Assembly (NCBI RefSeq): GCF_002209565.1
Contig: NZ_NJIH01000003.1
Span: 558,001-622,000 of the forward strand
Direction: 5' to 3'
From: Candidimonas nitroreducens
GTDB taxonomy: Bacteria > Pseudomonadota > Gammaproteobacteria > Burkholderiales > Burkholderiaceae_B
DNA length: 64,000 bases
Part shown: piece by piece, positions 24,853-33,628 of the stretch
Numbering within the stretch: the first letter of the stretch is position 1
Layout of the letters: the number at the start of each line of letters is the position of its first letter
Notes under the pieces: generated by a model
Told to the model about the DNA's origin: nothing
Databases searched by the model: none
The model's input: the letters and a program-made list of their open reading frames with translations, nothing else
Program-made: the position numbers and the translations under genes

Positions 24853-25135
24853 ATTTCAGTTTTTTATTTGGTGTCTATAGCATTGGATGACGCCGACTTG
24901 GAAGGCAGTTCCGGTTCAAACTTGCATAGGATAGAACTATATTTTCCGTCTACAGTGACAGCAAGGGTTATAGTCTGTCGATTTGCAATTTCTCCTTGTT
25001 GCTTCTAATTATTCATAAATAAAGAGCAATTAACTTTAATTCATGCTTAACGCTCTTTGGGCCGTGCGGGCAAATCCAGCTTGTCGGAGCCTGGGTTCAG
25101 CGGATACCCTACCTTATTATCTAGAGATCCAAACT

Positions 25136-26005
25136 ATGAATCTGCGGCAGCTCGAAGTGTTCTACGCAATCATGCGTACAGGCTCTGTTACAAGTGCCGC
25201 TCGGATGTTGCATGTGTCACAACCGGCAGTCAGCACGGTTCTTAAGCACTTCGAGTCACGGCTCGGCATCAAACTATTCGAGCGCGTTGCGGGAAGGCTG
25301 ACACCTACTCCGGAGGCGCAAGCTATTCTGCCAGAGGTTCGTTCCATTTTTGGTCGAGTCAATCGCCTTGGGCAATCCCTACAAGATCTGATAGGCGGAA
25401 GAATCGGGAGACTGGCCGTCGCTGGATCCTCTCCAATTGCGAACGGTTACCTCGCGCAGGGATTAGCATCATTCGTGAAGGCACGGCCCGATGTCCAAGC
25501 ATTGCTATACTCAATGACCTCAAGGCAGGTGGTTGAAAGCGTTATCAATCGGGAGAGCGATGTTGGAGTCGCTTATGGGCCCGTCCTGAATTCGGCGGTG
25601 CGCACCGATGTTTTGACCAATGACGCCGTCATGTGTGCGATGCGAGAAGATTGTCCATTGGCCGCGCGGGAGAAAGTCAGGATCGAGGATCTCGCCTCAT
25701 ATCCCTTGATTACCTACCTGCCTCAAGCTGGGTTGCGCAGTGGCATCGATAGTGCGTTCGAGCATGCAGGCGTATCGCCGCATATAGCCTTCCAGGTGGT
25801 TCTGGCGCTCAGCGCGGCGATGCTTGCTTATCACGGAGCAGGTATCGCCCTGGTACTGCCGGTGGATGTACCGATTGACGGCTTGGTCTGGCGTCCCTTG
25901 GAGCCCCACATTGAAGTCAATATGGTGATTATCACCGCCCGGGACTCAACCCTTAGCAGGACTGCCAGCGCTTTCGTCGAGCATCTGAAGAACTCCAGTT
26001 CATAA
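25136..26005 (+). CDS. LysR-family transcriptional regulator
   Basis: 289 residues. HTH at residues 1-60 (MNLRQLEVFYAIMRTGSVTSAARMLHVSQPAVSTVLKHFESRLGIKLFER) and a substrate-binding domain (GRIGRLAVAGSSPIANGYLAQGL onward). ATG 25136 is the standard LysR start; the frame continues 31 codons upstream without similarity. It is convergent with, not divergent from, the 26028-29968 operon, so its target is less certain, although that operon has no other regulator nearby. Confidence 0.9.
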   Translation: MNLRQLEVFYAIMRTGSVTSAARMLHVSQPAVSTVLKHFESRLGIKLFERVAGRLTPTPEAQAILPEVRSIFGRVNRLGQSLQDLIGGRIGRLAVAGSSPIANGYLAQGLASFVKARPDVQALLYSMTSRQVVESVINRESDVGVAYGPVLNSAVRTDVLTNDAVMCAMREDCPLAAREKVRIEDLASYPLITYLPQAGLRSGIDSAFEHAGVSPHIAFQVVLALSAAMLAYHGAGIALVLPVDVPIDGLVWRPLEPHIEVNMVIITARDSTLSRTASAFVEHLKNSSS

Positions 26006-26027
26006 TCCAGCGTGAATTCTGCGGAAC

Positions 26028-26942
26028 TCAGACCGCTGCTTGACGCGACTCCTTCTCCTTGATGCGCTCCGCCGTTCGGAGCAGCTGTATCGCTCGGTCA
26101 TAAATCGGGTAATCCACCATTCGTCCATCGACCTGAACGGAAGCGCGACCGGCCGTCGTGGCATTCACGAATCCCTGCACCACGCGCTGAGCTGCCGCAA
26201 GTTCATGCTCCGCTGGGCGGAACCCCTCGTTGAGCAGGGGTACGGATCGGGGGTGGATGCACGTGGCGCCTCGTAATCCGAAATTCCGTGACCGTCGAAC
26301 CAAATCCCGGTACGCCGCATCGTCATTGAACTCCGCAACTGAATTTAGCAATCCCATAGGCAAGATACCGGCAATGCTCGCGGCTATGACACTGCGCTGG
26401 CGCGGATAGATCATCGTCTCGCCGACCGGCAAGGAACCCGTGGCTGTTGCGAAATCTTCACCTCCTGCGCTGATAGCAATGTTGCGGGGGTGGGCTGAAG
26501 CGATCGAAACGATATCTTCCAGGGCTTCGGGTGATTCAATCAGCAGCATGAATCGGGTGTGCCCCTTTTTCATGCCGTGTCGTGCCTCGATGCGATCCGC
26601 CAGTTCCGCCAGCAGGCGTACGTGGCTGGCCGATTCAACCTTCGGTAAGATCAGTGCCTTTACCTTGGGTGAGATTGCCGTTTCGAAATCGGGTACGCAC
26701 AGCTCCAACGGCTGATTTACCCGAACCAGGACATCGGCTCCGCTTGCTCCCACTGCGTCCACCGCTGCTGGTAGCTGCTGCCGCACGGAATCCTTTAGCG
26801 TCGAAGGGACGCTATCTTCTAGATCGAGGATGATCCCGTCAGCCGCGACCGTCTGTGCCTTATCGATAAAACGCTGGATATTGGCCGGGACAAATAACAG
26901 CGAACGCCACACAGGCAGATCTTTTTCGTCGTGAAGCCTCAT
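26028..26942 (-). CDS. CoA ester lyase, HpcH/HpaI (CitE-like) family
   Basis: 304 residues. WRSLLFVPANIQRFIDKA, DGIILDLEDSVPSTLK (metal/substrate loop), VLVRVNQP, FMLLIESPEALEDI (metal Glu) and GATCIHPRSVPLLNEGF are all present. Cleaves 3-hydroxyacyl-CoA or citramalyl-type esters. Last gene of the operon RraA-like aldolase - Bug - CoA-transferase - lyase, directly after the transferase. It pairs with a transferase exactly as at 4005-6129, though the two lyases are only distantly alike. Confidence 0.9.
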   Translation of the reverse strand: MRLHDEKDLPVWRSLLFVPANIQRFIDKAQTVAADGIILDLEDSVPSTLKDSVRQQLPAAVDAVGASGADVLVRVNQPLELCVPDFETAISPKVKALILPKVESASHVRLLAELADRIEARHGMKKGHTRFMLLIESPEALEDIVSIASAHPRNIAISAGGEDFATATGSLPVGETMIYPRQRSVIAASIAGILPMGLLNSVAEFNDDAAYRDLVRRSRNFGLRGATCIHPRSVPLLNEGFRPAEHELAAAQRVVQGFVNATTAGRASVQVDGRMVDYPIYDRAIQLLRTAERIKEKESRQAAV

Positions 26943-26964
26943 GATGCTGATCCTGTCTCGAGCC

Positions 26965-28179
26965 CTAGATGATCTTTCGTGCTTCGAACTCCGCTATCTC
27001 GGTATCAGAGTAGAAGCGTGAGTAGACTTCCCTGTTGTGCTGGCCGATGGAGGGCGCTGGGCTCCTTAGCGTCGCGGGCGTATTCATGAGTGCCGGCGCG
27101 GCGCAATTCATCATCAACGATCCCAGATCCTCATCTGGAACCTCGTACACGACTTCACGATGCTGAATGTGGGGATCCTCGATCAGTTGCGCAATGTTAT
27201 ATACCGGCGCTGCCGTGATTCCATTCTTCTCGAAGAAGACCAAGTTCTCTGTGAGTGTGTACTGTTTGATCCATCCGCCCACGATGGCGTCCACTTCGCT
27301 CCTGAGCTTTACGCGCGCAGGAGCTGTTTTATAGTCGGGATTCTCGTTCAAATCCCCTCTTCCTATTGCCGAGAACAGGCGCTCTGTCATGCGCTGCGTG
27401 GAGGCGGAAATGGCGACCCAGCCCCCGTCTTTGGTTGCATAAACGTTGCGGGGCGCAGATATTTCTGAGGCCGACCCTACTCGGGTATGCTTTTTTCCCG
27501 TGGCCCGGAAGATTGCTGCCTCTGGCCCCAAGACTGTAAAGAGCGGCTCCATCAGACTCAGGTCGATGACCTGCCCTTCGCCTCTCTTCAACTCGACTTC
27601 GCGTATGGCGATCATGGTTGCCATCGCACCGTACAGTCCGGCGACCATATTGGCCAGAGCGAGTGGAGGCAGCACGGGTTCGCGGTCAGGGAAGCCATTG
27701 CGATCCGCGAACGTTGACATGGCTTCGATCAAGGTGCCGAATCCCGGACGTGATGCATACGGGCCGGTCTGGCCGAACCCCGATACTCGCACATACACCA
27801 ATTTGGAATTGATAGTGCGGAGATCCTCCGGCCCCAGGCCTAGCTCCTCCATATAGCGATATCGAAATGACTCGATGACAACGTCGAAGCCGCGTGCAAG
27901 CTCCTTGACGATTTCTGTCGCGCCTGGCGACTTTAGGTTGAGCGAGATGCTCTTCTTGTTGCGGCCATAGACTTTCCAGTAGATGCTGTGGCCGTTCTCC
28001 TTCCAGTCCCGCAGCGTGTCGCCGCGGCCGGGCTGCTCGACCTTCACGACCTCTGCACCGAAGTCGGCCAACTGCAGGCTGAGCATGTTGCCTGCGACTA
28101 GGCGGGAGAAATCCAGAACCCGGATCCCTTGCAACGGTCCTGGCCGAGTTGGATCGTATTGTTTCTTGGCGATGGGCAT
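26965..28179 (-). CDS. CaiB/BaiF-family CoA-transferase with Asn at the catalytic Asp position
   Basis: 404 residues with the class III fold: GIRVLDFSRLVAGNMLSLQLADFGAEVVKVE, GRNKKSISLNLK, SGFGQTGPYASRPGFG. In the usual LALADxxAGLYGA segment the sequence is LALANMVAGLYGA: the Asp that forms the acyl anhydride and CoA thioester is Asn177 (AAT at 27651-27649, minus strand). The other two CaiB/BaiF proteins in the window keep Asp here. Activity is therefore doubtful unless Asn is deamidated or another residue serves. ATG 28179 is preferred to TTG 28221. Lies between the Bug and lyase genes. Confidence 0.88.
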   Translation of the reverse strand: MPIAKKQYDPTRPGPLQGIRVLDFSRLVAGNMLSLQLADFGAEVVKVEQPGRGDTLRDWKENGHSIYWKVYGRNKKSISLNLKSPGATEIVKELARGFDVVIESFRYRYMEELGLGPEDLRTINSKLVYVRVSGFGQTGPYASRPGFGTLIEAMSTFADRNGFPDREPVLPPLALANMVAGLYGAMATMIAIREVELKRGEGQVIDLSLMEPLFTVLGPEAAIFRATGKKHTRVGSASEISAPRNVYATKDGGWVAISASTQRMTERLFSAIGRGDLNENPDYKTAPARVKLRSEVDAIVGGWIKQYTLTENLVFFEKNGITAAPVYNIAQLIEDPHIQHREVVYEVPDEDLGSLMMNCAAPALMNTPATLRSPAPSIGQHNREVYSRFYSDTEIAEFEARKII

Positions 28180-28227
28180 AAGTGGTATAAGGTCGTCGGA
28201 ATCGATGGGACAGGACTGCAATTGCTG

Positions 28228-29214
28228 CTATTGTTTCTTCATGTGTATCGATTCCATCACCTTTCCCCATCTCTCCATGTCTTCCATCATGAGGCTGCGC
28301 AATACCTCCGGCCCTCCGTATTGCGGCACTGTACCCAGAACGATAAACCGCTTCTTGACGTCGTCCTGCTTCAGTACCTGGGCAAGTTCATGGTCGAGCC
28401 GGGCAACAATAGGCGAGGGCGTCCCTGCCCGTGCAGCCAAGCCATTCCAGGCCCCGACGACATAGCCTGGCACCACGGTACTGGTGATAGTTGGCACTGC
28501 GGGCAAGCCGGGGAATTTCTCCTTTCCCGTCGTTGCCAGAGCGCGTAGGGTACCGGAGTGCAGTAGCCCTGCCAACGGCGCAATCGTCTCTATTATGACG
28601 TCTGCGTCACCTCTTCGCACCGCACTTACAGCGTCGCCGGAGGTACGATATGGAACCGTGACGGCATCGATGCCGGCCATGGATTTGAAAAGCTCGGCGG
28701 CGAAGTACTGGCCACTACCGACCTGTATTGTGCCGATATTCAACTTGCCGGGGTTTGCCTTCGCATAGTCGATGAGCTGCTGCATCGACTGATACGGCGA
28801 GTCCGCCCTTACCGTAAAGACGTACGAGAACGACGCAACCTGCCCCACCATCTGGAAATCCTTGACCGGGTCATAGGGCAGGGATTTGAAAAGTACGGGT
28901 GCGATCCCGAAATTTCCCCCCGCGGCAAGAACCAGGGTGTAGCCGTCTGCAGGGGCCGCTAGCACAGCTTGCGACGCGGCGATCCCGCCCGCGCCCGGCC
29001 TGTTTTCAATGACGATAGGTTGCCCGAGTCGGGCCGACAGCTTGGGCGCGATTATCCTCATGCAGAGGTCTCCAGCGCCGCCCGCTGAATAACCTACAAG
29101 CAGGCGTATTGGTCTCGTGGGATAGTTTTGGTCGGCCTTAGTGATTGATCTCGCTAGAGAAGGCCCCATAGCTGCCGTTGCCGCAGCAGCCCGCAGCAGT
29201 TTCCTTCGATTCAT
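28228..29214 (-). CDS. Bug-family (TTT) periplasmic solute-binding receptor
   Basis: 328 residues; N-terminus MNRRKLLRAAAATAAMGPSLARS has a twin-arginine-like signal. Then YPTRPIRLLVGYSAGGAGDLCMRIIAP (usual PFAPGG replaced by GYSAGG), VIENRPGAGGIAAS and PADGYTLVLAAGG. Second gene of the 29968-26028 operon, 25 bases after the RraA-like gene. Probably captures the operon's substrate acid. Confidence 0.92.
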   Translation of the reverse strand: MNRRKLLRAAAATAAMGPSLARSITKADQNYPTRPIRLLVGYSAGGAGDLCMRIIAPKLSARLGQPIVIENRPGAGGIAASQAVLAAPADGYTLVLAAGGNFGIAPVLFKSLPYDPVKDFQMVGQVASFSYVFTVRADSPYQSMQQLIDYAKANPGKLNIGTIQVGSGQYFAAELFKSMAGIDAVTVPYRTSGDAVSAVRRGDADVIIETIAPLAGLLHSGTLRALATTGKEKFPGLPAVPTITSTVVPGYVVGAWNGLAARAGTPSPIVARLDHELAQVLKQDDVKKRFIVLGTVPQYGGPEVLRSLMMEDMERWGKVMESIHMKKQ

Positions 29215-29239
29215 ATGCTATCTCCGTAGTGTTGTACTT

Positions 29240-29968
29240 TCAGGTCATTCGCCTGAGCAATCCGGCCTGTTCTATCGCGGCGATATAAGCCTCCGTTGCG
29301 GCATCCTGAGCCTGCAACGCCGCCATGTCGGGCTGCCCCCCCACGCTCTTGGGCTTGTTGTTCAATCGTTCCAGGATTGTCCTGGCATAGGCACGCGGCA
29401 CGACAGCGATTCCGTCACCGGAGGCGCACATGACATCGCCCGGGTGGACGATGACTCCTCCACAGCAGACAGGAACATTGATTTCGAAAGGCCCGGTCTT
29501 GGGGCCGGACCAAGCTGAGTTGGCTTTTGCATAGATCGGAAATCCCGCAGCTTGGGCTTCGCTCGCGTCACGGTACGCGCCGTGCACAATCAAGCCTGCA
29601 AGGCCGCGTTCCCGTATCGCTCGTTGCAGCATCTGGAATCCGCCCAGGCACCATTCCGTAAAACCCTGTGCGTCGACAACGAGGATGTTGCCTGGGTCTA
29701 TCGCCATGAGCGCCTTTTTTACGCCCAGGTTGTCGCCCGGTGGGCATTTGACAGTGACTGCTGTTCCCGTAATCGCCTTGGCGGGTTGGAACAGGGATTG
29801 AATACCATGCACCGTGTACATTCGTCCCACCATATCGGCGATATCGGGAACGTAATACCGTGAAAGGCCGGTCACGACGTAGGAGTCGATCGCTTGCGTA
29901 CACTCCTGCATTACCGACGGGATCGCCGGATATTTCCATCTGCGATCCAACGGGGATTCGGCTACCAC
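29240..29968 (-). CDS. RraA-like (HMG/CHA aldolase family) protein
   Basis: 242 residues with the RraA fold shared by regulators of RNase E and by class II 4-hydroxy-4-methyl-2-oxoglutarate/oxaloacetate aldolases. Seen: AITGTAVTVKCPPGDNLGVKKAL, the GNILVVDAQGF strand, LAGLIVHGAYRDASEAQAAGFPIYAK with the metal-site Arg-Asp, and VCCGGVIVHPGDVMCASGDGIAVVP. The catalytic G-x-R-D layout favours an aldolase or oxaloacetate decarboxylase over RraA itself. First gene of the operon; its product pyruvate would fit a lyase-based route. Confidence 0.87.
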   Translation of the reverse strand: MVAESPLDRRWKYPAIPSVMQECTQAIDSYVVTGLSRYYVPDIADMVGRMYTVHGIQSLFQPAKAITGTAVTVKCPPGDNLGVKKALMAIDPGNILVVDAQGFTEWCLGGFQMLQRAIRERGLAGLIVHGAYRDASEAQAAGFPIYAKANSAWSGPKTGPFEINVPVCCGGVIVHPGDVMCASGDGIAVVPRAYARTILERLNNKPKSVGGQPDMAALQAQDAATEAYIAAIEQAGLLRRMT

Positions 29969-30189
29969 AATCGTCTCCTTGAATGGTTGCGGGTGGCCGA
30001 CGGCTTTCTATTATTCAATTCCACCCTGGCTGCGACGGTGTCATTGTCACATCGCCCTCCGGGGATCGTCCAATTGCAATTACACAGCTATCCATAAACG
30101 TCATTTATAGGGCCACTCAATATTCAAGCCGTTGAGCAACATGCTGTAATCAGCCCTGTCAAGTAGACATTGGTTGATAGAGTGATAGA

Positions 30190-30386
30190 GATTCGAAGCG
30201 AGTATTAGCCGCGACATCACGCTGTACGCCGGGTATTTCCGCAAGCTCATGATGACCGAGTCGCTCCTGCTCAATCACCCATCGACGCGGCAAATTGGGG
30301 TTGATGCCATGATCCATGGTAATCGCCGCGAACGACACACCGGGTTATTGGCAATTGGCGACCACCTTCGCCTTGAATTCAGCATT
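30190..30386 (-). pseudogene. IS66-family OrfA (TnpA) remnant
   Basis: Minus strand reads NAEFKAKVVANCQ-stop-PGVSFAAITMDHGINPNL, then PRRWVIEQER. This is the HTH part of IS66-type TnpA with an in-frame TAA in place of a Gln or Lys codon. No tnpB or tnpC is nearby. A relic. Confidence 0.55.
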
Positions 30387-30798
30387 ATGCCTACTCCGAC
30401 GGAGGCGCCCATATGTTTCCAGTGAGCCCATGGTGTGTACGTGCCCATGATCGTTACGTGGACACGTATGGCCTTATGAGCCGAGCATTACTTCAATGGG
30501 TGTTAGCCGAACGCTAACGAAAATCCCACTGAACACCTGAATCCTTCGAAAATGCGAGCGTTGACAAGATTTTGTGAGCCAATCTTGCCAAGGTAGAGTA
30601 TGCGGTCACCCCTGGCACAATGCCTCTAATGTAAAGAAACAACCTATATCAATTGGTATTTTTACCAACCTCGAACGAATGGTACTGTATTTTCATCGCC
30701 TCGCCGGAAATCCAGTTGCCACAACTTCCGATTTCCTTCTTTGGCATGTCAGAGGACGGCTTGTTTTGAAAAGTCCTTGCTTTTATTGGGAGGTATGT
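30387..30798. other. Intergenic region with two small dyads
   Basis: No credible gene. TACGTG-GA-CACGTA (30455-30468) and GTTAGC-CGAAC-GCTAAC (30502-30518) are perfect inverted repeats. The last part is the leader of the BON-domain gene, with GGGAGG at 30788-30793 before its start. Any promoter is not obvious. Confidence 0.4.
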
Positions 30799-31146
30799 AT
30801 GAAAAAGTCTATGATTTTGTCCACTATTTTAATGACGACTGCATTGAGTATGGGTTTGCAGCCAAATGCTGTTGCGGCCGATAACGGCACCAATGTGGAT
30901 CATTCCTCGACGGTGGGTGCTGCAGTTAGCGATACGTGGATCACCACGAAAATCAAGGCCGATCTTGCAAGTACCAAAAACTTGAAAAGTGCGGATATTT
31001 CTGTCGAGACCAATAATGGGGTTGCTACGTTGACGGGGGTCGTGCCTAGTAAAATCGAAGTGAAAAAGGCGATTTCAATAGCGGAAAGTGTCAAAGGCGT
31101 CAAAAAAGTTGATGCTGCCGGCCTGAAAGCCAAAGCAGAGAATTAA
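30799..31146 (+). CDS. BON-domain periplasmic protein (OsmY-like)
   Basis: 115 residues: signal peptide (MKKSMILSTILMTTALSMG, cleavage near AVAAD), then one BON domain (AVSDTWITTKIKADLASTKNLKSADISVET..., GVATLTGVVPSKIEVKKAI, VKGVKKVD). BON domains bind membranes or lipids and occur in osmotic-stress proteins such as OsmY, which has two; this has one. ATG 30799 has a clear ribosome site. Followed by a CsbD-like gene 48 bases on, a common stress pair. Confidence 0.92.
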   Translation: MKKSMILSTILMTTALSMGLQPNAVAADNGTNVDHSSTVGAAVSDTWITTKIKADLASTKNLKSADISVETNNGVATLTGVVPSKIEVKKAISIAESVKGVKKVDAAGLKAKAEN

Positions 31147-31194
31147 TTTGCGAGGCTGACGCCTATCGAATTACTCATATTTTCGAGGTTTGCG

Positions 31195-31398
31195 ATGAAC
31201 GAAGACACGATCAAGGGAAAATGGAAACAACTGGCTGGAAAAATCCGTGGGAAATGGGGGAAATTGACCAACGATGATCTTGATGTTGCCGAGGGCAATA
31301 TGGAGTACTTGGTCGGCAAAATTCAAGAGCGGTACGGCATTGCCCGTGAAGAGGCCGAGAAACAAGTGCGGGATTTCAATGATGGCGCTCAATATTGA
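31195..31398 (+). CDS. CsbD-family stress response protein
   Basis: 67 residues matching CsbD throughout: [34 protein letters not shown], and [12 protein letters not shown]. Small hydrophilic helical protein of general stress or phosphate-starvation responses; molecular role unclear. In tandem with the BON protein. It looks core-like rather than part of the catabolic cassettes. Confidence 0.93.
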   Translation: MNEDTIKGKWKQLAGKIRGKWGKLTNDDLDVAEGNMEYLVGKIQERYGIAREEAEKQVRDFNDGAQY

Positions 31399-31726
31399 TA
31401 TTTGATTGGCGCTTGTCCTTTTAAAACCGCTTCGGGAAAGCTGGGCATTTTTCCGATCAGCAATCCGACGGCCTGTGTGGTCTGCGCTATATCGATTTTG
31501 AAGCGGGCGCCGTGGCGCAAACATGGCCTTGATGGCGGCTCAAGAGAAGCTGGGGGAACGTGGTCGTCATGGGCATTGTTCATGACAAGCTGCGGGCCAC
31601 GCTTCTCGCTGCGAGCCACGCTTCCCATTCCTCCGGAAATGTATTCAGTAGTCTTGTTCTGTCTGGGCGCTGCGGAGGATGCCCCGGCACGGAATAGATA
31701 GCGGATATGCCGCAATTCGACCAGCC
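31399..31726. other. Intergenic region without a recognised gene
   Basis: Between CsbD and the convergent FAH-family gene. An open frame of 99 codons exists on the plus strand but its translation shows no family features or ribosome site. No transposase similarity or clear terminator was found. Confidence 0.4.
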
Positions 31727-32512
31727 TCAAACCCCGGCTACGATCGAATTGCGCAACACACCGAGACCGGTGATCTCGATCTCCACGATGTCGCCGGGGT
31801 ACATATCCAGCGTCGGATCATCCGTTCCCATCCAGATTACGTCTCCGGGCACAAGCGTGATGTAGCGGCTGATGCGGCTGATCGTCGTCGGGACGTCAAA
31901 CACCATTTCTCCTGTACGAAAGCGGCTGACTTCGCGGCCGTTCAGTCGTACGCACGTGGTCATCTTATCGATGTCCGCAGAGGTGTCTATCCAAGGGCCC
32001 ATAGGTTTGAAGGTATCGGCATTTTTGCTACGCCAGAATGTTGGGTCGGATTTCTGCCAAACGCGCTCGCTTATGTCATTGCCGATCGTGTAGCCAAACA
32101 CGTAAGCCATTGCATTCTCAGGCTCGATGTTTCGACATGTGCGGCCGATTACGACGACAAGTTCGCCCTCGAACTGCACTTTACCGGATGAGTCGGGAGG
32201 AATGACGACCGACGCTTCATGTCCGGCCAGCGCGCTATTGGCCCGATAGCTTATGTGCTGTTCGGCTGGTGTTGCGGGCTGCAGGGCTGATTCGTGGCTT
32301 CGGCGATGGGTGAAGTAGTTCCCGCCCGAAGTGCCTGAATAGAACGTTACGGGCACGATGGGTGGCAAGAGTTGAGTTCCTGCCAAAGGCTGGCGCACGC
32401 CATTGAACGAGATCTTGGACTCAAAGAGCCCTCCGCGCAACTCGACGATCTCGAGCCCTTCAATCATTCCGTAGCGGGTGATCCCATCCCGCAAATACCT
32501 TACGAAACGCAT
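31727..32512 (-). CDS. Fumarylacetoacetate hydrolase-family protein
   Basis: 261-residue FAH-fold enzyme. Seen: the metal site FEGELVVVIGRTCRNI, VFGYTIGNDISERVWQ, FKPMGPWID and the end GDVIWMGTDDPTLDMYPGDIVEIEITGLG; the usual GTPxGV is GTDDPT. Likely a diketo-acid hydrolase, decarboxylase or hydratase. Follows a Bug receptor gene by 28 bases in a two-gene operon facing an IclR regulator. Substrate unknown. Confidence 0.87.
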   Translation of the reverse strand: MRFVRYLRDGITRYGMIEGLEIVELRGGLFESKISFNGVRQPLAGTQLLPPIVPVTFYSGTSGGNYFTHRRSHESALQPATPAEQHISYRANSALAGHEASVVIPPDSSGKVQFEGELVVVIGRTCRNIEPENAMAYVFGYTIGNDISERVWQKSDPTFWRSKNADTFKPMGPWIDTSADIDKMTTCVRLNGREVSRFRTGEMVFDVPTTISRISRYITLVPGDVIWMGTDDPTLDMYPGDIVEIEITGLGVLRNSIVAGV

Positions 32513-32540
32513 GGTGAATAGTTCCCGGCGTAGAGTTCTT

Positions 32541-33497
32541 TTATTGCGGTTGGATGCCGGCTGCCGACAGAATCCGATGCCATTTATCTTTTTCAGCCAG
32601 CTGGAATTTCATCAGTTCGTCTGATGTCGTCGGAAAGGCCTCACTGCCTGCGCCAGTCTCCAGGAATTTCTGGACTTTGGGCGACGCCAATGCCTGCACA
32701 AACAGGCCATTGAGCCGTTTGACGATAGCGGACGAAGTTTTGGCCGGCACCCAGGCCCCCAGCCAGAAGGACAGCTCGTAGCCAGGGACTCCCGCTTCTT
32801 CCACGGTCGGTACATTCGGCATGGTCGAAATGCGCTTCGGGCTTGAAACGGCGAGAATACGGGCCTTGCCGGACGCGACAACGGACGTTGCCGTCAACAA
32901 TTCGGAGGTCATGAAATCAATCCGTCCTCCGGATAGATCAATTGCGGCTTGCGGGTTGGTTTTATATGAAATGCCTCTGAATTTGACTCCCGTCATCTGC
33001 GCCAGCAGCTCGGCTCCTGCCCGCACCGACGAACTCGCATAGCCAAAGGTCAGCTGGCCTGGCGACCGTTTTGCCAAAGCGATGAATTCCGAGAGGTTCG
33101 ATACCGGAAGATCCTGTCGGACGATCAGCCCCAGATAGCCTTTCGAAATTCCCGAGATCGGTACGAAATCGTGTACGAAGTCGTAGGGTAGTTTCTTGTA
33201 AAGGCTTTGGTTGGCCGCATGGGTGGAGCTCGTTCCGATCAGTACGGTATATCCGTCCGGCACACTGCGCGCCACATAAGCTGCCGCCAACGATCCGTTC
33301 ACGCCGGGCTTCGATTGGACGATGATCGATTGTCCGGAAAACTTGCCGATCTCGTCCGCCAATGCACGGGAAACTGCCTCAGGCAAGCCATTGCAGCAAA
33401 CGACAAAGGTAATCGGCTTGGATGGATAAGTGCCTTGAGCCCACGCGGGGCACCAAGAGAAAAACGCCAGTAATAGGCCGGCAAGGTAACGAAGCAT
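32541..33497 (-). CDS. Bug-family (TTT) periplasmic solute-binding receptor
   Basis: 318 residues from ATG 33497, which has a strong GAAAGGAGAC ribosome site. Signal peptide MLRYLAGLLLAFFSWCPAWAQ. Then YPSKPITFVVCCNGLPEAVSRALADEI, where the usual PFAPGG turn is CCNGLP: a divergent ligand pocket with two Cys in a row. PDGYTVLIGTSSTH follows as normal. Operon with the FAH-family gene; divergent from the IclR gene at 33629. Confidence 0.9.
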   Translation of the reverse strand: MLRYLAGLLLAFFSWCPAWAQGTYPSKPITFVVCCNGLPEAVSRALADEIGKFSGQSIIVQSKPGVNGSLAAAYVARSVPDGYTVLIGTSSTHAANQSLYKKLPYDFVHDFVPISGISKGYLGLIVRQDLPVSNLSEFIALAKRSPGQLTFGYASSSVRAGAELLAQMTGVKFRGISYKTNPQAAIDLSGGRIDFMTSELLTATSVVASGKARILAVSSPKRISTMPNVPTVEEAGVPGYELSFWLGAWVPAKTSSAIVKRLNGLFVQALASPKVQKFLETGAGSEAFPTTSDELMKFQLAEKDKWHRILSAAGIQPQ

Positions 33498-33594
33498 TTT
33501 GTCTCCTTTCATTCTCGATGAAGCCGTTGGATAAGCTCGTGAGCGCATGGTAGGTTCTTCCGGCTCTGTTTTTGACTATCTTGTTTAGGTAATA

Positions 33595-33607
33595 TTCACA
33601 TTGTGAA
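33595..33607. promoter_or_regulatory. Candidate IclR operator
   Basis: TTCACA-T-TGTGAA, a perfect 13-bp dyad, lies 21 bases upstream of the iclR-type start at 33629 and in the gap shared with the divergent Bug-FAH operon. Position and symmetry suit an IclR-type site. It also resembles a CRP-like TCACA/TGTGA pair, but with the wrong spacing. Confidence 0.45.
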
Positions 33608-33628
33608 ATTCCATATCGAAGACGCGAG

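Noticed and set aside
31402-31701. 99-codon plus-strand frame after CsbD
   Set aside because: No ribosome site, no recognisable family features, Cys/Arg-rich random look.
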